Assembly: GCF_023954305.1 (NCBI RefSeq)
Contig: NZ_JAMLIG010000001.1
Span: 2,934,001-2,998,000, forward strand
Direction of reading: 5' to 3'
Length of the DNA: 64,000 nucleotides
From: Mesorhizobium sp.
GTDB lineage: Bacteria > Pseudomonadota > Alphaproteobacteria > Rhizobiales > Rhizobiaceae
The position numbers and the translations under genes are program-made. Of the stretch, positions 49,674-59,800 are shown in pieces. Numbering within the stretch: position 1 is the stretch's first letter; every line of letters begins with the position of its first letter. The notes under the pieces were generated by a model, which was not told where the DNA came from, searched no databases, and saw nothing but the letters and a program-made list of their open reading frames with translations.

Positions 49674-50741
49674 ATGTCGGAACCGTTCCTTTCCATCCAG
49701 CATGTCCGCAAGTCCTTCGGGGCGACGACCGTAGTCCAGGATTTCAATCTCGACGTGGATGCCGGCGAGTTCATCTCCTTCCTCGGACCCTCCGGCTGCG
49801 GCAAGACGACGATGCTGCGCATCGTCGCCGGCTTCGAGCAGCCGAGCGCCGGCCGCATCGTCGTCGGCGGCAAGGACGTGACGGGGCTCAAGCCCAACCA
49901 GCGCAACATCGGCATGGTGTTCCAGGCCTATGCGCTGTTTCCCAACCTGACGGTGGCGCAGAACATCGGCTTCGGCCTCAAGGTCGCGGGCCGGCCGAAG
50001 GCGGAGATCGACGCCCGCGTCGCCGAGATGCTGGCGCTGATCAAGCTCGGCGATTTCGGCTCGCGCTACCCTTACCAGCTCTCCGGCGGCCAGCAGCAGC
50101 GCGTCGCCCTGGCGCGGGCGCTGGCGCCCAAGCCGCGGCTGCTTTTGCTCGACGAGCCGCTGTCGGCGCTCGACGCCAAGGTCCGCGTGTCGCTGCGCGA
50201 CGAGATTCGCGCCATCCAGCGTGAACTCGGCATCACCACCATTTTCGTCACGCACGACCAGGAAGAGGCGATGTCGATGTCCGACCGCATCGTCGTCATG
50301 AATGCGGGCCGCGCCGACCAGGTCGGCACGCCGTTCGAAGTCTATAACCGCCCGGCCACCCGTTTCGTCGCCGGCTTCGTCGGCACGCTCAACGTGCTCG
50401 ACGCGATGGTGAAGGATCCGGCGGCCGGCGCGGTCGAGATCGGCGGAGTGCCGGTCGCGCTGGCGCGGCCGGTCGGCGGTGCGAAGGGCGGCGACAGGAT
50501 TTCGCTGGCGTTGCGTCCCGAGACGATTTCCATGACCAGGGAGGAGGCCCGCAGTGTCGCCATCCCGTGCACGATCACGGCGGTGAACTTCCTCGGCGCG
50601 GTGATCCGCATCAGCGCCGATGCCAACGGCAACAGCCTGTCCTTCGACACGTTCAACAACCCGGCTGCCCCACCGCCGGCGCCGGGCGACAGGACGACCG
50701 TGCATTTCTCCCCCGCCGACCTTTTGGTGCTGGACGCGTAG
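49674..50741 (+). CDS. ABC transporter ATPase (PotA/FbpC-like)
   Basis: A 355-residue ATPase with Walker A (GPSGCGKTT, about 39-47), Q-loop (GMVFQAYALFPN), signature LSGGQQQRVALARAL, Walker B (LLLLDEPLSALD) and H-loop (VTHDQEEAM). The C-terminal 120 residues form a TOBE-type regulatory domain. It ends the operon; no hairpin terminator is evident after it. Confidence 0.94.
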   Translation: MSEPFLSIQHVRKSFGATTVVQDFNLDVDAGEFISFLGPSGCGKTTMLRIVAGFEQPSAGRIVVGGKDVTGLKPNQRNIGMVFQAYALFPNLTVAQNIGFGLKVAGRPKAEIDARVAEMLALIKLGDFGSRYPYQLSGGQQQRVALARALAPKPRLLLLDEPLSALDAKVRVSLRDEIRAIQRELGITTIFVTHDQEEAMSMSDRIVVMNAGRADQVGTPFEVYNRPATRFVAGFVGTLNVLDAMVKDPAAGAVEIGGVPVALARPVGGAKGGDRISLALRPETISMTREEARSVAIPCTITAVNFLGAVIRISADANGNSLSFDTFNNPAAPPPAPGDRTTVHFSPADLLVLDA

Positions 50742-50886
50742 ACGGGCACACGGGCGATCGCGGCCTGCCGGCGCGGCATAGTCGAGGGCGTGCGGCGCAT
50801 GGGGTCGGGGGACGGCCTCGAACGCCCTTCCCCCGTGCATCGATCGCCCCCGGAAAAAATTGCCTTTCGCCGCCAACCTCCTGTTC

Positions 50887-50914
50887 CCATTCACCATTCG
50901 CCATTCACCATTCA
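50887..50914. repeat. Four-copy heptamer tandem repeat
   Basis: CCATTCA, CCATTCG, CCATTCA, CCATTCA run head to tail and are followed by CTTTTTTT. It lies in the 241-nt gap between the ATPase gene and a small unknown gene, in DNA of lower GC than its surroundings. No gene is seen in the gap. Confidence 0.85.
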
Positions 50915-50982
50915 CTTTTTTTATCCACGCCCTTTCCGCCTTGCCGCATCATTGGTCCCGGTGCGACGGGAAGGAGCCGGCG

Positions 50983-51438
50983 ATGAGGGGAAAGGCGAAG
51001 ACAGGGAGGGGACAGGAGGTGCTTTACAGCATCGTCTCGACCCTGCTTGCGCTCGCCGCCCTCGCAGAGCGGGCTGCCGGCGACAGCCCCTGGGTCCGCT
51101 TCAGCGTGCTGTGGGCCGCCCGGCAGGCCGACCTGATCGCCCGGGAGTTCGTCGCGGGCTCGTCATGGAACGCGGCCGGCCGGCTGTGGTCGCCCGCCTT
51201 GCCCAACGTGCGCTACGGCACCGAACCCGCCGACGCGCTCGACATCGCCGCCTCGCTGCGCGCGCTGGCGGTGGTCATCAGCGGCATCGCCGCCTATCTC
51301 CGGCGCGTGTCGGCCTGGCGGAAGGATCAGGCATCCGAGGCCGGCGACGAGGTCAACCCGCTCCACGGCCTCGACGCATTGGCCCGTAGGCTTCGAAACG
51401 CAGTCTTCTCGCCGGTCGAATTCCGCGACACGTCGTAG
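50983..51438 (+). CDS. Small hypothetical protein
   Basis: A 151-residue protein from the ATG at 50983, with a good AAGGAG 6-7 nt upstream. It is rich in Ala, Arg and Leu, has a basic N-terminus (RGKAKTGRGQE) and amphipathic helices but no clear membrane span or known motif. It stands between repeats and is followed by a REPIN-like element. I do not recognise it. Confidence 0.55.
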   Translation: MRGKAKTGRGQEVLYSIVSTLLALAALAERAAGDSPWVRFSVLWAARQADLIAREFVAGSSWNAAGRLWSPALPNVRYGTEPADALDIAASLRALAVVISGIAAYLRRVSAWRKDQASEAGDEVNPLHGLDALARRLRNAVFSPVEFRDTS

Positions 51439-51447
51439 AGATCCTCA

Positions 51448-51525
51448 GGGGACAGTTTACTTTGTTTCCGCCCGCGCAAGCCTTGCACGGGCGACGCCTT
51501 CGTGCGGAAAAAGTAAACTGTCCCC
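51448..51525. repeat. REPIN-like palindromic element
   Basis: Outer arms GGGGACAGTTTACTTT (51448-51463, extending to 51471) and AAGTAAACTGTCCCC (51511-51525, from 51504) are inverse complements with a 2-nt length difference. Inside lies a second near-perfect hairpin (CGCCCGCGCAAG / CTTGCACGGGCG). The GGGGACAGTTTACTTT end is a known type of repetitive extragenic palindrome sequence moved by RAYT transposases. No transposase gene is in this window. Confidence 0.75.
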
Positions 51526-51574
51526 GGCACTTACCCTCTTCCGCCGTCATCCTCGGGCAGCGGCTGCCGTGCGA

Positions 51575-53347
51575 CTACGCTGCCTGGAACTCGAAGGGAA
51601 CCACCACGCCGGAAGGCTTGCGGTCGGAGATCAGGCTGCCGGCCTGCAGAAGCGCGGCGAAGCGTCCGCCGCGCGCGGCGAGCTCGTCGAACGAGCCCTG
51701 TTCGACGATGCGGCCTTCGTCCATGAACAGGACGAGATCGGCATCGCGCACGGTCGACAGGCGGTGGGCGATGATGAAGGTCGTGCGGTTTTGGCGCAGT
51801 TCGTCGACCGCCGCGCGCACCCGCTCCTCGGTCTCGACATCCAGGGCGCTGGTTGCCTCGTCGAGCACGAGGATCGGTGCGTCCTTGAGGATGGCGCGGG
51901 CGATCGCGATGCGCTGGCGTTCGCCGCCCGAGAGCTGGCCGCCGCGCTCGCCGACGAGGGTGTCGTAGCCGTCCGACTTGGCCAGGATGAAGTCGTGGGC
52001 GGCCGCGGCACGCGCGGCCCCATGGATATCGTCGTTCGACGCGTGGGCGGAGCCGACGCGGATGTTGTCCTCGATCGTCCGGTTGAGCAGGGCGGAATCC
52101 TGGAAAACGGTTGCGATGGAATTGCGCAGCGAGGCGCGGGTGACGCGCCGGGTGTCCACCCCGTCGATATAGATCGCGCCCTCCTGCGGATCGTAGACCC
52201 GCTGCAAAAGGTTGATCAGCGTCGTCTTGCCGGCGCCGGTCGGGCCGACGATCGCCACCGTCTTGCCCGGCTCGACCGCGAAGGAGACGTCGGAGACGCC
52301 GCGGGCGGCATTGGCGAACGCGAAGCTGACCTTGTCGAACCGGACATGGCCCGAGACGTGGCCGAGCGCGTCGACCCCGTCCGGCTCCTTGCGCATCTCG
52401 GTCGCGTCCTCGAGGCGGTAGAACTCCTCCAGCCGCACGCGGCTCTCGAAGATCTGGTTGACGAAGGCGGAGATCTGGTCGAGGCGGCTGATCAGCAGCG
52501 AGGCGAAGCCGGTAAAGGCGACGATATCGCCGACGCGCAACTGGCCCCACGACACCAGGAGCGCGCCGATGATCATCACCACCATCATCGAGATGGTCGA
52601 GGCGACGCGATGCATGGCGCTGGCCAGCGCCCACCAGTCGAGCACCGGGTACTGCGCCTTGATCAGCCGGTCGACGAAGACGCGCAGCGACTGTGTTTCC
52701 TGGTGGACCCGGTTGTAGCTCTGCAGCAGGGCGACGTTGCTGACGGAATCGCTGACATGGGCGAAGACCTTGTGGTGATGCGCCTCGACCGCCTTCTGGT
52801 TCTGTTCGGTGCGGCGCATGACGAAGCGGCCTATGGCGAAATAGGAGACGCCCAGCACCATCAGCACCAGCGACAGCCGATAGTCGACGGCGATGGCCGT
52901 CGGGACGAGAAGGATCAGCGAGACCGCGGTGGTCAGGTGCTGGCGCATGAATTCGAGCCACAGCCCGAACAGCGTGTCGACGGCACGGATCAGCGTGTGG
53001 AGTACGTTGGAGGTTCCGCGCTCGTAGTGCCACGACAAAGGCATCGACATGACGTTCGAGAAGGAGCGCGTCAGCACTTCGACGCGCATCCGGTGCGCGA
53101 GCCGGTCGGCCTGTCGGGCGACGAGGACGAAGGCGACGATGTTGAACAGGCCGAGCCCCGCCCACAGCATCAGCGTCGGCACCACGTCGGCCTTGTCGGC
53201 GATCGAATCGATGATCCGGCCGAAGAGGATCGGTTCGGCGATCATCACCATGGCCAGCACGATGTTGGAGCAGCAGACGATCAGCACGCTCCGGGCCTTG
53301 GGGGCAAGGTAGTTCAACGCCCGCCAATAAACTTCCAGCAGTGTCAC
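51575..53347 (-). CDS. ndvA: Cyclic beta-1,2-glucan ABC exporter
   Basis: A 590-residue half-transporter: six membrane helices (about 20-320) fused to an ATPase domain. Walker A GPTGAGKTT (from about 367), signature LSGGERQRIAIAR and Walker B ILVLDEATSALD are visible. Family knowledge: NdvA/ChvA exports cyclic beta-1,2-glucan to the periplasm. The call is supported by the divergent ndvB gene 468 nt away and by the NdvA-specific start (TLLEVYWRALNYL). The exporter is needed for osmoadaptation in dilute media and often for host infection. Confidence 0.94.
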   Translation of the reverse strand: MTLLEVYWRALNYLAPKARSVLIVCCSNIVLAMVMIAEPILFGRIIDSIADKADVVPTLMLWAGLGLFNIVAFVLVARQADRLAHRMRVEVLTRSFSNVMSMPLSWHYERGTSNVLHTLIRAVDTLFGLWLEFMRQHLTTAVSLILLVPTAIAVDYRLSLVLMVLGVSYFAIGRFVMRRTEQNQKAVEAHHHKVFAHVSDSVSNVALLQSYNRVHQETQSLRVFVDRLIKAQYPVLDWWALASAMHRVASTISMMVVMIIGALLVSWGQLRVGDIVAFTGFASLLISRLDQISAFVNQIFESRVRLEEFYRLEDATEMRKEPDGVDALGHVSGHVRFDKVSFAFANAARGVSDVSFAVEPGKTVAIVGPTGAGKTTLINLLQRVYDPQEGAIYIDGVDTRRVTRASLRNSIATVFQDSALLNRTIEDNIRVGSAHASNDDIHGAARAAAAHDFILAKSDGYDTLVGERGGQLSGGERQRIAIARAILKDAPILVLDEATSALDVETEERVRAAVDELRQNRTTFIIAHRLSTVRDADLVLFMDEGRIVEQGSFDELAARGGRFAALLQAGSLISDRKPSGVVVPFEFQAA

Positions 53348-53467
53348 TCGCCTACTCCGCCCGCTTCCTTGTGCAATGCACCATGTCGAGACGCATGTCC
53401 GGAGACAATGTGCTGAACATGGCAGACGTTCCGATTTCGACTACAAATCTCGTGCTGCGATTGTAAC

Positions 53468-53485
53468 GCTGCGTGATCACGCAGC
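53468..53485. promoter_or_regulatory. 18-nt perfect palindrome in the ndvA-ndvB gap
   Basis: GCTGCGTGATCACGCAGC is fully self-complementary, and part of it (CGTGATC) recurs directly at 53486-53492. It lies 121 nt from the ndvA start. Such a site suits a dimeric regulator; which one is unknown. Confidence 0.5.
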
Positions 53486-53602
53486 CGTGATCGGACCGCC
53501 GCCCCGGCCGCGACGGCGAATGCTCGGCCGTCCTGCCCCCGGGCGTCGCCCTTGTCCACTATTTCCGAGGAAATTGAAGGTGTTGGACATGATGCCGCAG
53601 CA

Positions 53603-53627
53603 CCCGTGCGGGCCGGGCCCGCATGGG
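53603..53627 (+). other. GC-rich hairpin upstream of ndvB
   Basis: CCCGTGCGGGCC and GGCCCGCATGGG pair at 11 of 12 positions around a single G. There is no T run. It could form in the ndvB leader RNA. Confidence 0.4.
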
Positions 53628-53815
53628 CGGAAAGTCCACGTCAACCAATACCGTACGCCTTGGCCCGGCACGGTGGTCGGCTGAAACAAAGACGCTCCAT
53701 TTGTGAGGGCTGGCGTATTGCAACGCAACCAATCGCTTTCTAAACGATTTACCGCGCGCCCGGCAGGTGCGGCCCGTGCCCGCCGATGTGACGTTCACTG
53801 CTTGGATCTTTGTCA

Positions 53816-56800
53816 ATGAACGCCCCATTCAAGTCACTCCGGAAAGATCCGGACGTGCATCCCTTGCCGCCGAAAGCCGAACAGCCGATCCGCTACGACT
53901 TCTTCCAGGAAGAGCGGCTGCGCAGGCTCGGGGTCGACCTCGCATCGAACCGCATTCCGAATCTCCCGGGCCTTGGCGAGGGGGATTTCCACGCCCGCAT
54001 CAAGGAGAACGCGGCGCGCATTCTCGCCGTCTACAACGATACGAACGCGGCCCAGGCGCGCGGCGAGACGATCACGCCGGCGGCGCAGTGGCTGCTCGAC
54101 AACAACTATCTCATCGAGGAGAGCATCGTGCAGATCCGCCGCGATCTGCCGAAGCGCTTCTACCGGGAACTGCCGACCGTCACGCTGCCCAACGGCGCTT
54201 CCGTACCACGGACGCTGCTCATCGCGTGGGCCTATGTCGGCCACACCGATTCGATGATCTCGCCGGACCTGCTGCACGTGCTGGTCGAGGGCTACCAGTC
54301 CGTCGCGCCGCTGAGGATCGGCGAGATCTGGGCGCTGCCGTCCTTCGTCCGCTTCGTGCTCGCGGAGAACCTTCGCCGGCTCGCGGTGCGTGTCGACCGC
54401 GCCCGGCTGATGCGGCGGACCGCCAACCAGGTCGCGAGCGAACTGGCGCAGCAGGCCGATCCGGCCGCGCAGGAGGCGATCCTCGCTGGCTATGCCGCGC
54501 ATGCGAGCGACGCCTCTTTCGCAACGCAACTCCTCCACCGCCTCCGCGACGGCTCGCGCAGCGCCGGCGCGGCGCTGCAATGGCTGGAGCGCGAACTCGA
54601 GAAGCACGGATCCGACGCCGAGGAGATCACGCTCACCGAGCATAGGACGCTGGCCAGCGGCAACGTCACCACCGGAAACATCGTCCGCGGATTCAGGACG
54701 GTCAACGACGTCGACTGGACCGGATGGTTCGAGAGCGTCAGCCTGATCGACGTGATGCTGCGGGAACGCTCGAACTTCGCCGAGCTCGATTTCGCCTCCC
54801 GCGACCAGTACCGCACCGCCATCGAGGACATTGCCCGGCGCTCGCATCTAAGCGAGCACGACGTCGCCGAGCATGCCTTGCAGCTGGCGGCCGCCGCGAA
54901 CGGTTCGGGCCAGTCCGACATAGGCTTCTTCCTCGTCGGTGAGCGGCGCGGCGAACTCGAGCTCGCCGTCAACTACCGCCCGAAGCCGAGCGAACGCCTG
55001 GTGCGGCTGCTGCGGCGCGGCGGCTGGGTATCGCTCGCGGTGCCCGTGGCGGTCTTGACCGCGCTCTTCATCCTCACCGCCTGGACGGTGACGAAGGCTG
55101 CGGATCTGCAGGCCGGGTGGACGGTGCTGCTTCTGGCGTTGTTCGCCTTCCCGGCCATGGAAGGGTCCGTCGCCCTGTTCAACACGCTGATGCTGCTCTT
55201 CATGCGGCCGACCAGACTGATCGGGTACGAGTATCGCGACGGCGTGCCGGCGGAGGCGCGCACGCTGGTGGTCGTGCCGGCGCTGATCGGCTCGCGCGCC
55301 GACGTCGAGGAACTGGCGCACCGGCTCGAGGTCCATCACCTCGCCAACATGCGCGGCGAACTCTACTACGCGCTTCTGACCGACTGGCCCGACAGTCGCG
55401 AGGAGCAGACGGAGCCGGACCTCGAGTTTCTTGCCTACGCGCGCTCGCAGATCGCGCTGCTCAATGAACGCCACCCGCCCGGCGTCGCGAAACGCTTCCA
55501 TCTCCTGCACCGGCGTCGCCTCTACAACGAAGCGGAAGGCGTCTGGATGGGGTGGGAGCGCAAGCGCGGCAAGCTGGACGAGCTCAACCTCCTGCTGCGC
55601 GGCGATCCGGACACGACCTTCCTGGCGCTCGACTCGCCGCTGCCGCCGGACGTCGTCCATGTGCTGACGCTCGATTCGGACACGCGCATGACGCGCGACG
55701 CGGCGATCAAGCTGGCCGGCAAGATCGCGCATCCGCTCAACCGTCCGGTCATCGACCGGGAAGGGCGCCGCGTCGTGCGCGGCTACGGCATCCTCCAGCC
55801 GCGCGTGACGCCGTCGCTCACCACCGGCGAGGAATCGTCCTTCTTCCAGCGGGTGTTCTCGGCCAATCGCGGCCTCGACCCTTACGTCTTCGCCGTGTCC
55901 GATCTCTATCAGGACGTCTTCGGCGAAGGCACGTTTACCGGCAAAGGGCTCTACCACATCGACGCGATGGACGCGGCGCTGAAGGACCGGATCGTCGAGA
56001 ACGCGGTGCTCAGCCACGACCTGCTGGAGGGCGCCTTCGCCCGGGCCGCTCTGGCGACGGATGTCGAGGTGGTCGAGGACTATCCAGCGCACTACCCGGT
56101 CGACGCGTCGCGGCACCACCGCTGGGCCCGCGGCGACTGGCAGCTGCTGCCCTATATCTTCGACCTCCGTCCGGGGATGAGCGGCGTGTCGCGGTGGAAG
56201 ATGATCGACAACCTGCGCCGATCGCTCACGCCGATCTTCTGGATCCTCGCGGCGGTCGCTGCGTGGTCGCTGATGCCCTTCACCTTCGCGTCGCAATGGA
56301 TGGTGCTGCTTGTTCTGGCGCTGTTCATAGGGCCCACTTTCGACATCATCCACAACCTGACCCCCAAGAGCACCGAGAACACGTTGCGCGGCCATGTCGC
56401 GGCCTTCGTGCGCGACTTCGCCTACGCCTCGGCCCAGGTCGCGCTGAAGATCGTCTTCATCGGCCATTCGGCCTGGATGATGGGCGACGCCATTCTGCGC
56501 ACGCTGCACCGGATGTTCGTGTCGAGGCGCCATCTGCTCGAGTGGCGCACCGCCTCGCAGGTGCAGAAGTCGCAGTCGGACGGGCTCGGTCCCTACTACC
56601 GCCTGATGAGGGGCTCGGTGATCGTTGCCGTTCTCGCCGCGCTCGTCGCCTGGACGGGCGGCACCACCGGCTTCTGGCTCGCCCTCCTCTACGCCGCGCT
56701 GTGGATCGCGGCGCCGGCGACCGCCTGGCTGGTCAGCCGTTCGGCCGAGATCGACGACCAGATCGCCGTCACCGACGCCGACCGGGAGAAGCTGCGCCGC

Positions 56801-59800
56801 GTGGCGCGGCGGACCTGGCTCTATTTCGAGACCTTCGTCACGGCGGAGCACAATCACCTGCCGCCGGACAATTTCCAGGAAACCCCGTATCCGGTGGAGG
56901 CCTCCCGCACCTCGCCCACCAATATCGGCATGTATCTCCTGTCGATCGTCTCGGCGCGCGATTTCGGCTGGATCTCGCTCGGCGAGGCGGCCGACCGCGT
57001 CGCGGCCACGCTCGACACGGTCGACCGGCTCGATAAGTACCGGGGGCACATCTACAACTGGTACGACACGAGGTCGCTGCACCCGCTGCTGCCGCGCTAC
57101 ATTTCCAGCGTCGACAGCGGCAATCTCGCCGGCCACCTGATCGCGGTGGCGCGGGCGTTCGAGGAGTGGGCGGAAGCACCCGCCGCGTATCTGCAGGGCG
57201 ATCTGGACGGCATCCTCGACACGCTCGGCGTCTTCGACATGGCGCTGTCGGCGCTGCCCGACGACCGCCGCCAGATCCGGCCCGTACGCCAGCGCCTCGT
57301 CGAACGCACGGCCGGCATGCGCCGCGCCGTCCTGTCGATCAAGAGCGAGCCGGAAACAGCCGCCATCCGGACCCTCAACCTCGCCGTCAACGCCGGCGAA
57401 ATCCTCAAGCTGGCGCGCGCGCTCCACGAGGAGACGGGGACGACCGGCTCGGAAACGCTCGTCACCTGGGCAGTCAAGCTGCAGAAGGTGTGCGAAGCGC
57501 ATATCGCCGATTCGCATTTCGAGGAATCGCGGCTCAAGGCGATGCGCGAACGGCTGGCCGAGATCTCGCGCCGGGCGCGGACCATCGCCTTCGAGATGGA
57601 TTTCTCCTTCCTCCTCCGGCGGGACCGCAAGCTCTTGTCGATCGGCTACCGGGTCGACGACCGCCAGCTCGACGAGAGCTGCTACGACCTGCTGGCCTCG
57701 GAAGCCCGGCTTGCGAGCCTGTTCGCGATTGCCAAGGGCGACGTGCCGACGGAGCACTGGTTCCGGCTCGGCCGCCCCATCGCTGAAATCGGCTTCAAGG
57801 GCGCGCTGATCTCGTGGTCGGGGTCGATGTTCGAATATCTGATGCCGCCGCTGGTGATGAACGAACCGCCCGGCAGCATCCTCGAACAGACCAGCCGCCA
57901 GATCATCCGGCGGCAGATCGCCTACGGACGTTCGAAGGGCATTCCGTGGGGCGTATCGGAAGCCGCCTACAATGCTCGCGATCGCGAGATGACCTACCAG
58001 TACACCAATTTCGGCGTGCCGGGCCTCGGTCTGAAGCGCGGCCTCGCGCAGAACACGGTCATCGCGCCCTATGCGTCCATCCTGGCGAGCCAGTTCATGC
58101 CGCACGCGGCGGTCGACAATCTCGACCGTCTGGCGGCGATCGGCGCGGTGGGACGCTACGGTTTCTACGATGCTGTCGACTACACGCCGACCCGGGTGCC
58201 GGAAGGTCACGAGTGCGCTGTCGTCCGCAATTTCTACGCGCATCATCAGGGCATGTGCATCGTCGCGGTTTCCAACGTGATCCACGAAGGGCGCATGCGG
58301 GAGCGCTTCCATGCCGACCCGGTGATCGAGGCGGCGGAACTGCTGCTGCAGGAGAAGGCGCCGCGCGACATCCCCGTCACGACCGTGCGCAGCGAAGCAC
58401 CGGAGCGCAGCAAGCTCGACGCCGTCGAGGAAGCCCGCGACATCCGCAAGGTCGCCGATCCGCTTCGCTCGCCGAAGGCGACCAACGTCCTGTCCAACGG
58501 CAGCTACTCGGTGATGCTGTCGTCGACCGGTGCCGGCTATTCGCGTCTCGGAGACCTGTCGATCACGCGCTGGCAGCCGGATCCGGTCGAGGATCGCTCC
58601 GGCTCCTTCATCTTCCTGCGCGACCTCGACAGCGGCGAGTGGTGGTCGGCGACGGCGGAGCCGAAGGCGGCACCCGGCGAGGCGAGCGAGGTGATCTTCG
58701 CCGACGACAAGACGACTTTCCTCAAGACGGTCGGGTCGCTGCGCAGCGAGGTCGAGTGCATCGTTACTTCCGAGGCGGACGGCGAAGGCCGGCGCGTCAC
58801 CGTGTTCAACCAGAGCGGCAGCGAGCGCGTGGTCGAACTGACGTCATTCGCCGAACTGGCGCTGGCGCAGGAGGCGACCGACAGCGCTCACCCGGCCTTC
58901 TCCAAGATGTTCGTGAAGACGGAGATCGATGCGCGGCGCGGCGTGATCTTCGCCGAACGCCGCAAGCGCTCGCCGTCGGACAGGAGCATAGCGGCCGCAC
59001 ATTTCCTGACGATCGGTGCAAGCCATCCCGGCGAGACGGAGGCCGAGACCGACCGCCGCGCCTTCATCGGGCGCGGTCGCGACATCCGCGACCCCGCCGC
59101 TTTCGATGGCGGCGCACACCTGGCCGGCGGGCAGGGCTTCGTGCTCGACCCGATCTTCTCGCTCCGGCGGCGGATTCGCATACCCGCCCATCGGAAGGTG
59201 AGCGTCACCTTCTGGACGATTGCTGCGGCCGATCGCGCGCAGCTCGAGGAGGCGATCGTGCGGCTCGACCATGCCGAAAGCTTCGCCCGGCAATCGATGC
59301 ATGCCTGGACCCGTTCCCAGGTGCAGACGCGGCATCTCGGCTTCGGCCTCGAAGACGCCGCGAACGTGCAGAAGCTCGCCCGCTATCTGCTCTACCCGCA
59401 TCCGGCGCTTCGTGCCGCGCCAGAGACGATCGCCGCGGGAATGGGGCCGCAATCGGCGCTCTGGCCGATGAGCATCTCCGGCGACTTCCCCATCTTTGCG
59501 CTGCGCATCGCCGACGTCGCCGACATCGAAATCGTCGGCAAGGCGCTGCGCATGCAGGAATACTTGCGGGCGCGCGGCCTGTTCGCCGACCTCGTCGTCA
59601 TCAACGAGCAGTCCTCGTCCTACGTCCAGGATCTTCAGAATGCGATCGACTGGCTGTGCGAGAATGCGCGCAGTCGCGGCCGTGAGCTCGGCCCGCGCCA
59701 GCACATCTTCGGGGTACGCCGCGACTTGATGGACGAGCGCTCCTACCGCACGCTGATCGCCTCCGCACGCATCGTGCTCCATACCCGCAACGGCAAGATC

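Larger units (their letters stand above)
53348..53815. other. ndvA-ndvB divergent intergenic region
   Basis: This 468-nt gap is the longest non-coding stretch in the window. It has no convincing gene: the frames in it lack ribosome sites and known motifs. It holds an 18-nt palindrome (53468-53485) and a GC-rich hairpin (53603-53627), a possible -35 TTGCAA (53718-53723), and no clear Shine-Dalgarno before ndvB. Promoters for both genes must lie here. Confidence 0.7.

Noticed and set aside
46823..50741. ABC importer as a ferric iron system
   Set aside because: Fold class fits, but the iron-binding tyrosine pair is not evident and the neighbours are amine- and aldehyde-processing genes; kept as PotABCD/Fbp-like.
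50887..50914. Heptamer tandem as a CRISPR array
   Set aside because: Units are 7 nt, head to tail, without spacers, and no cas genes are present.
53376..53684. Short open frames in the ndvA-ndvB gap
   Set aside because: No ribosome sites, no known motifs, and overlapping frames on both strands of similar length.
54848..58312. Very long antisense open frames under ndvB (also 58844-61513)
   Set aside because: Explained by high GC and codon bias of ndvB; compositions are typical of shadow frames.
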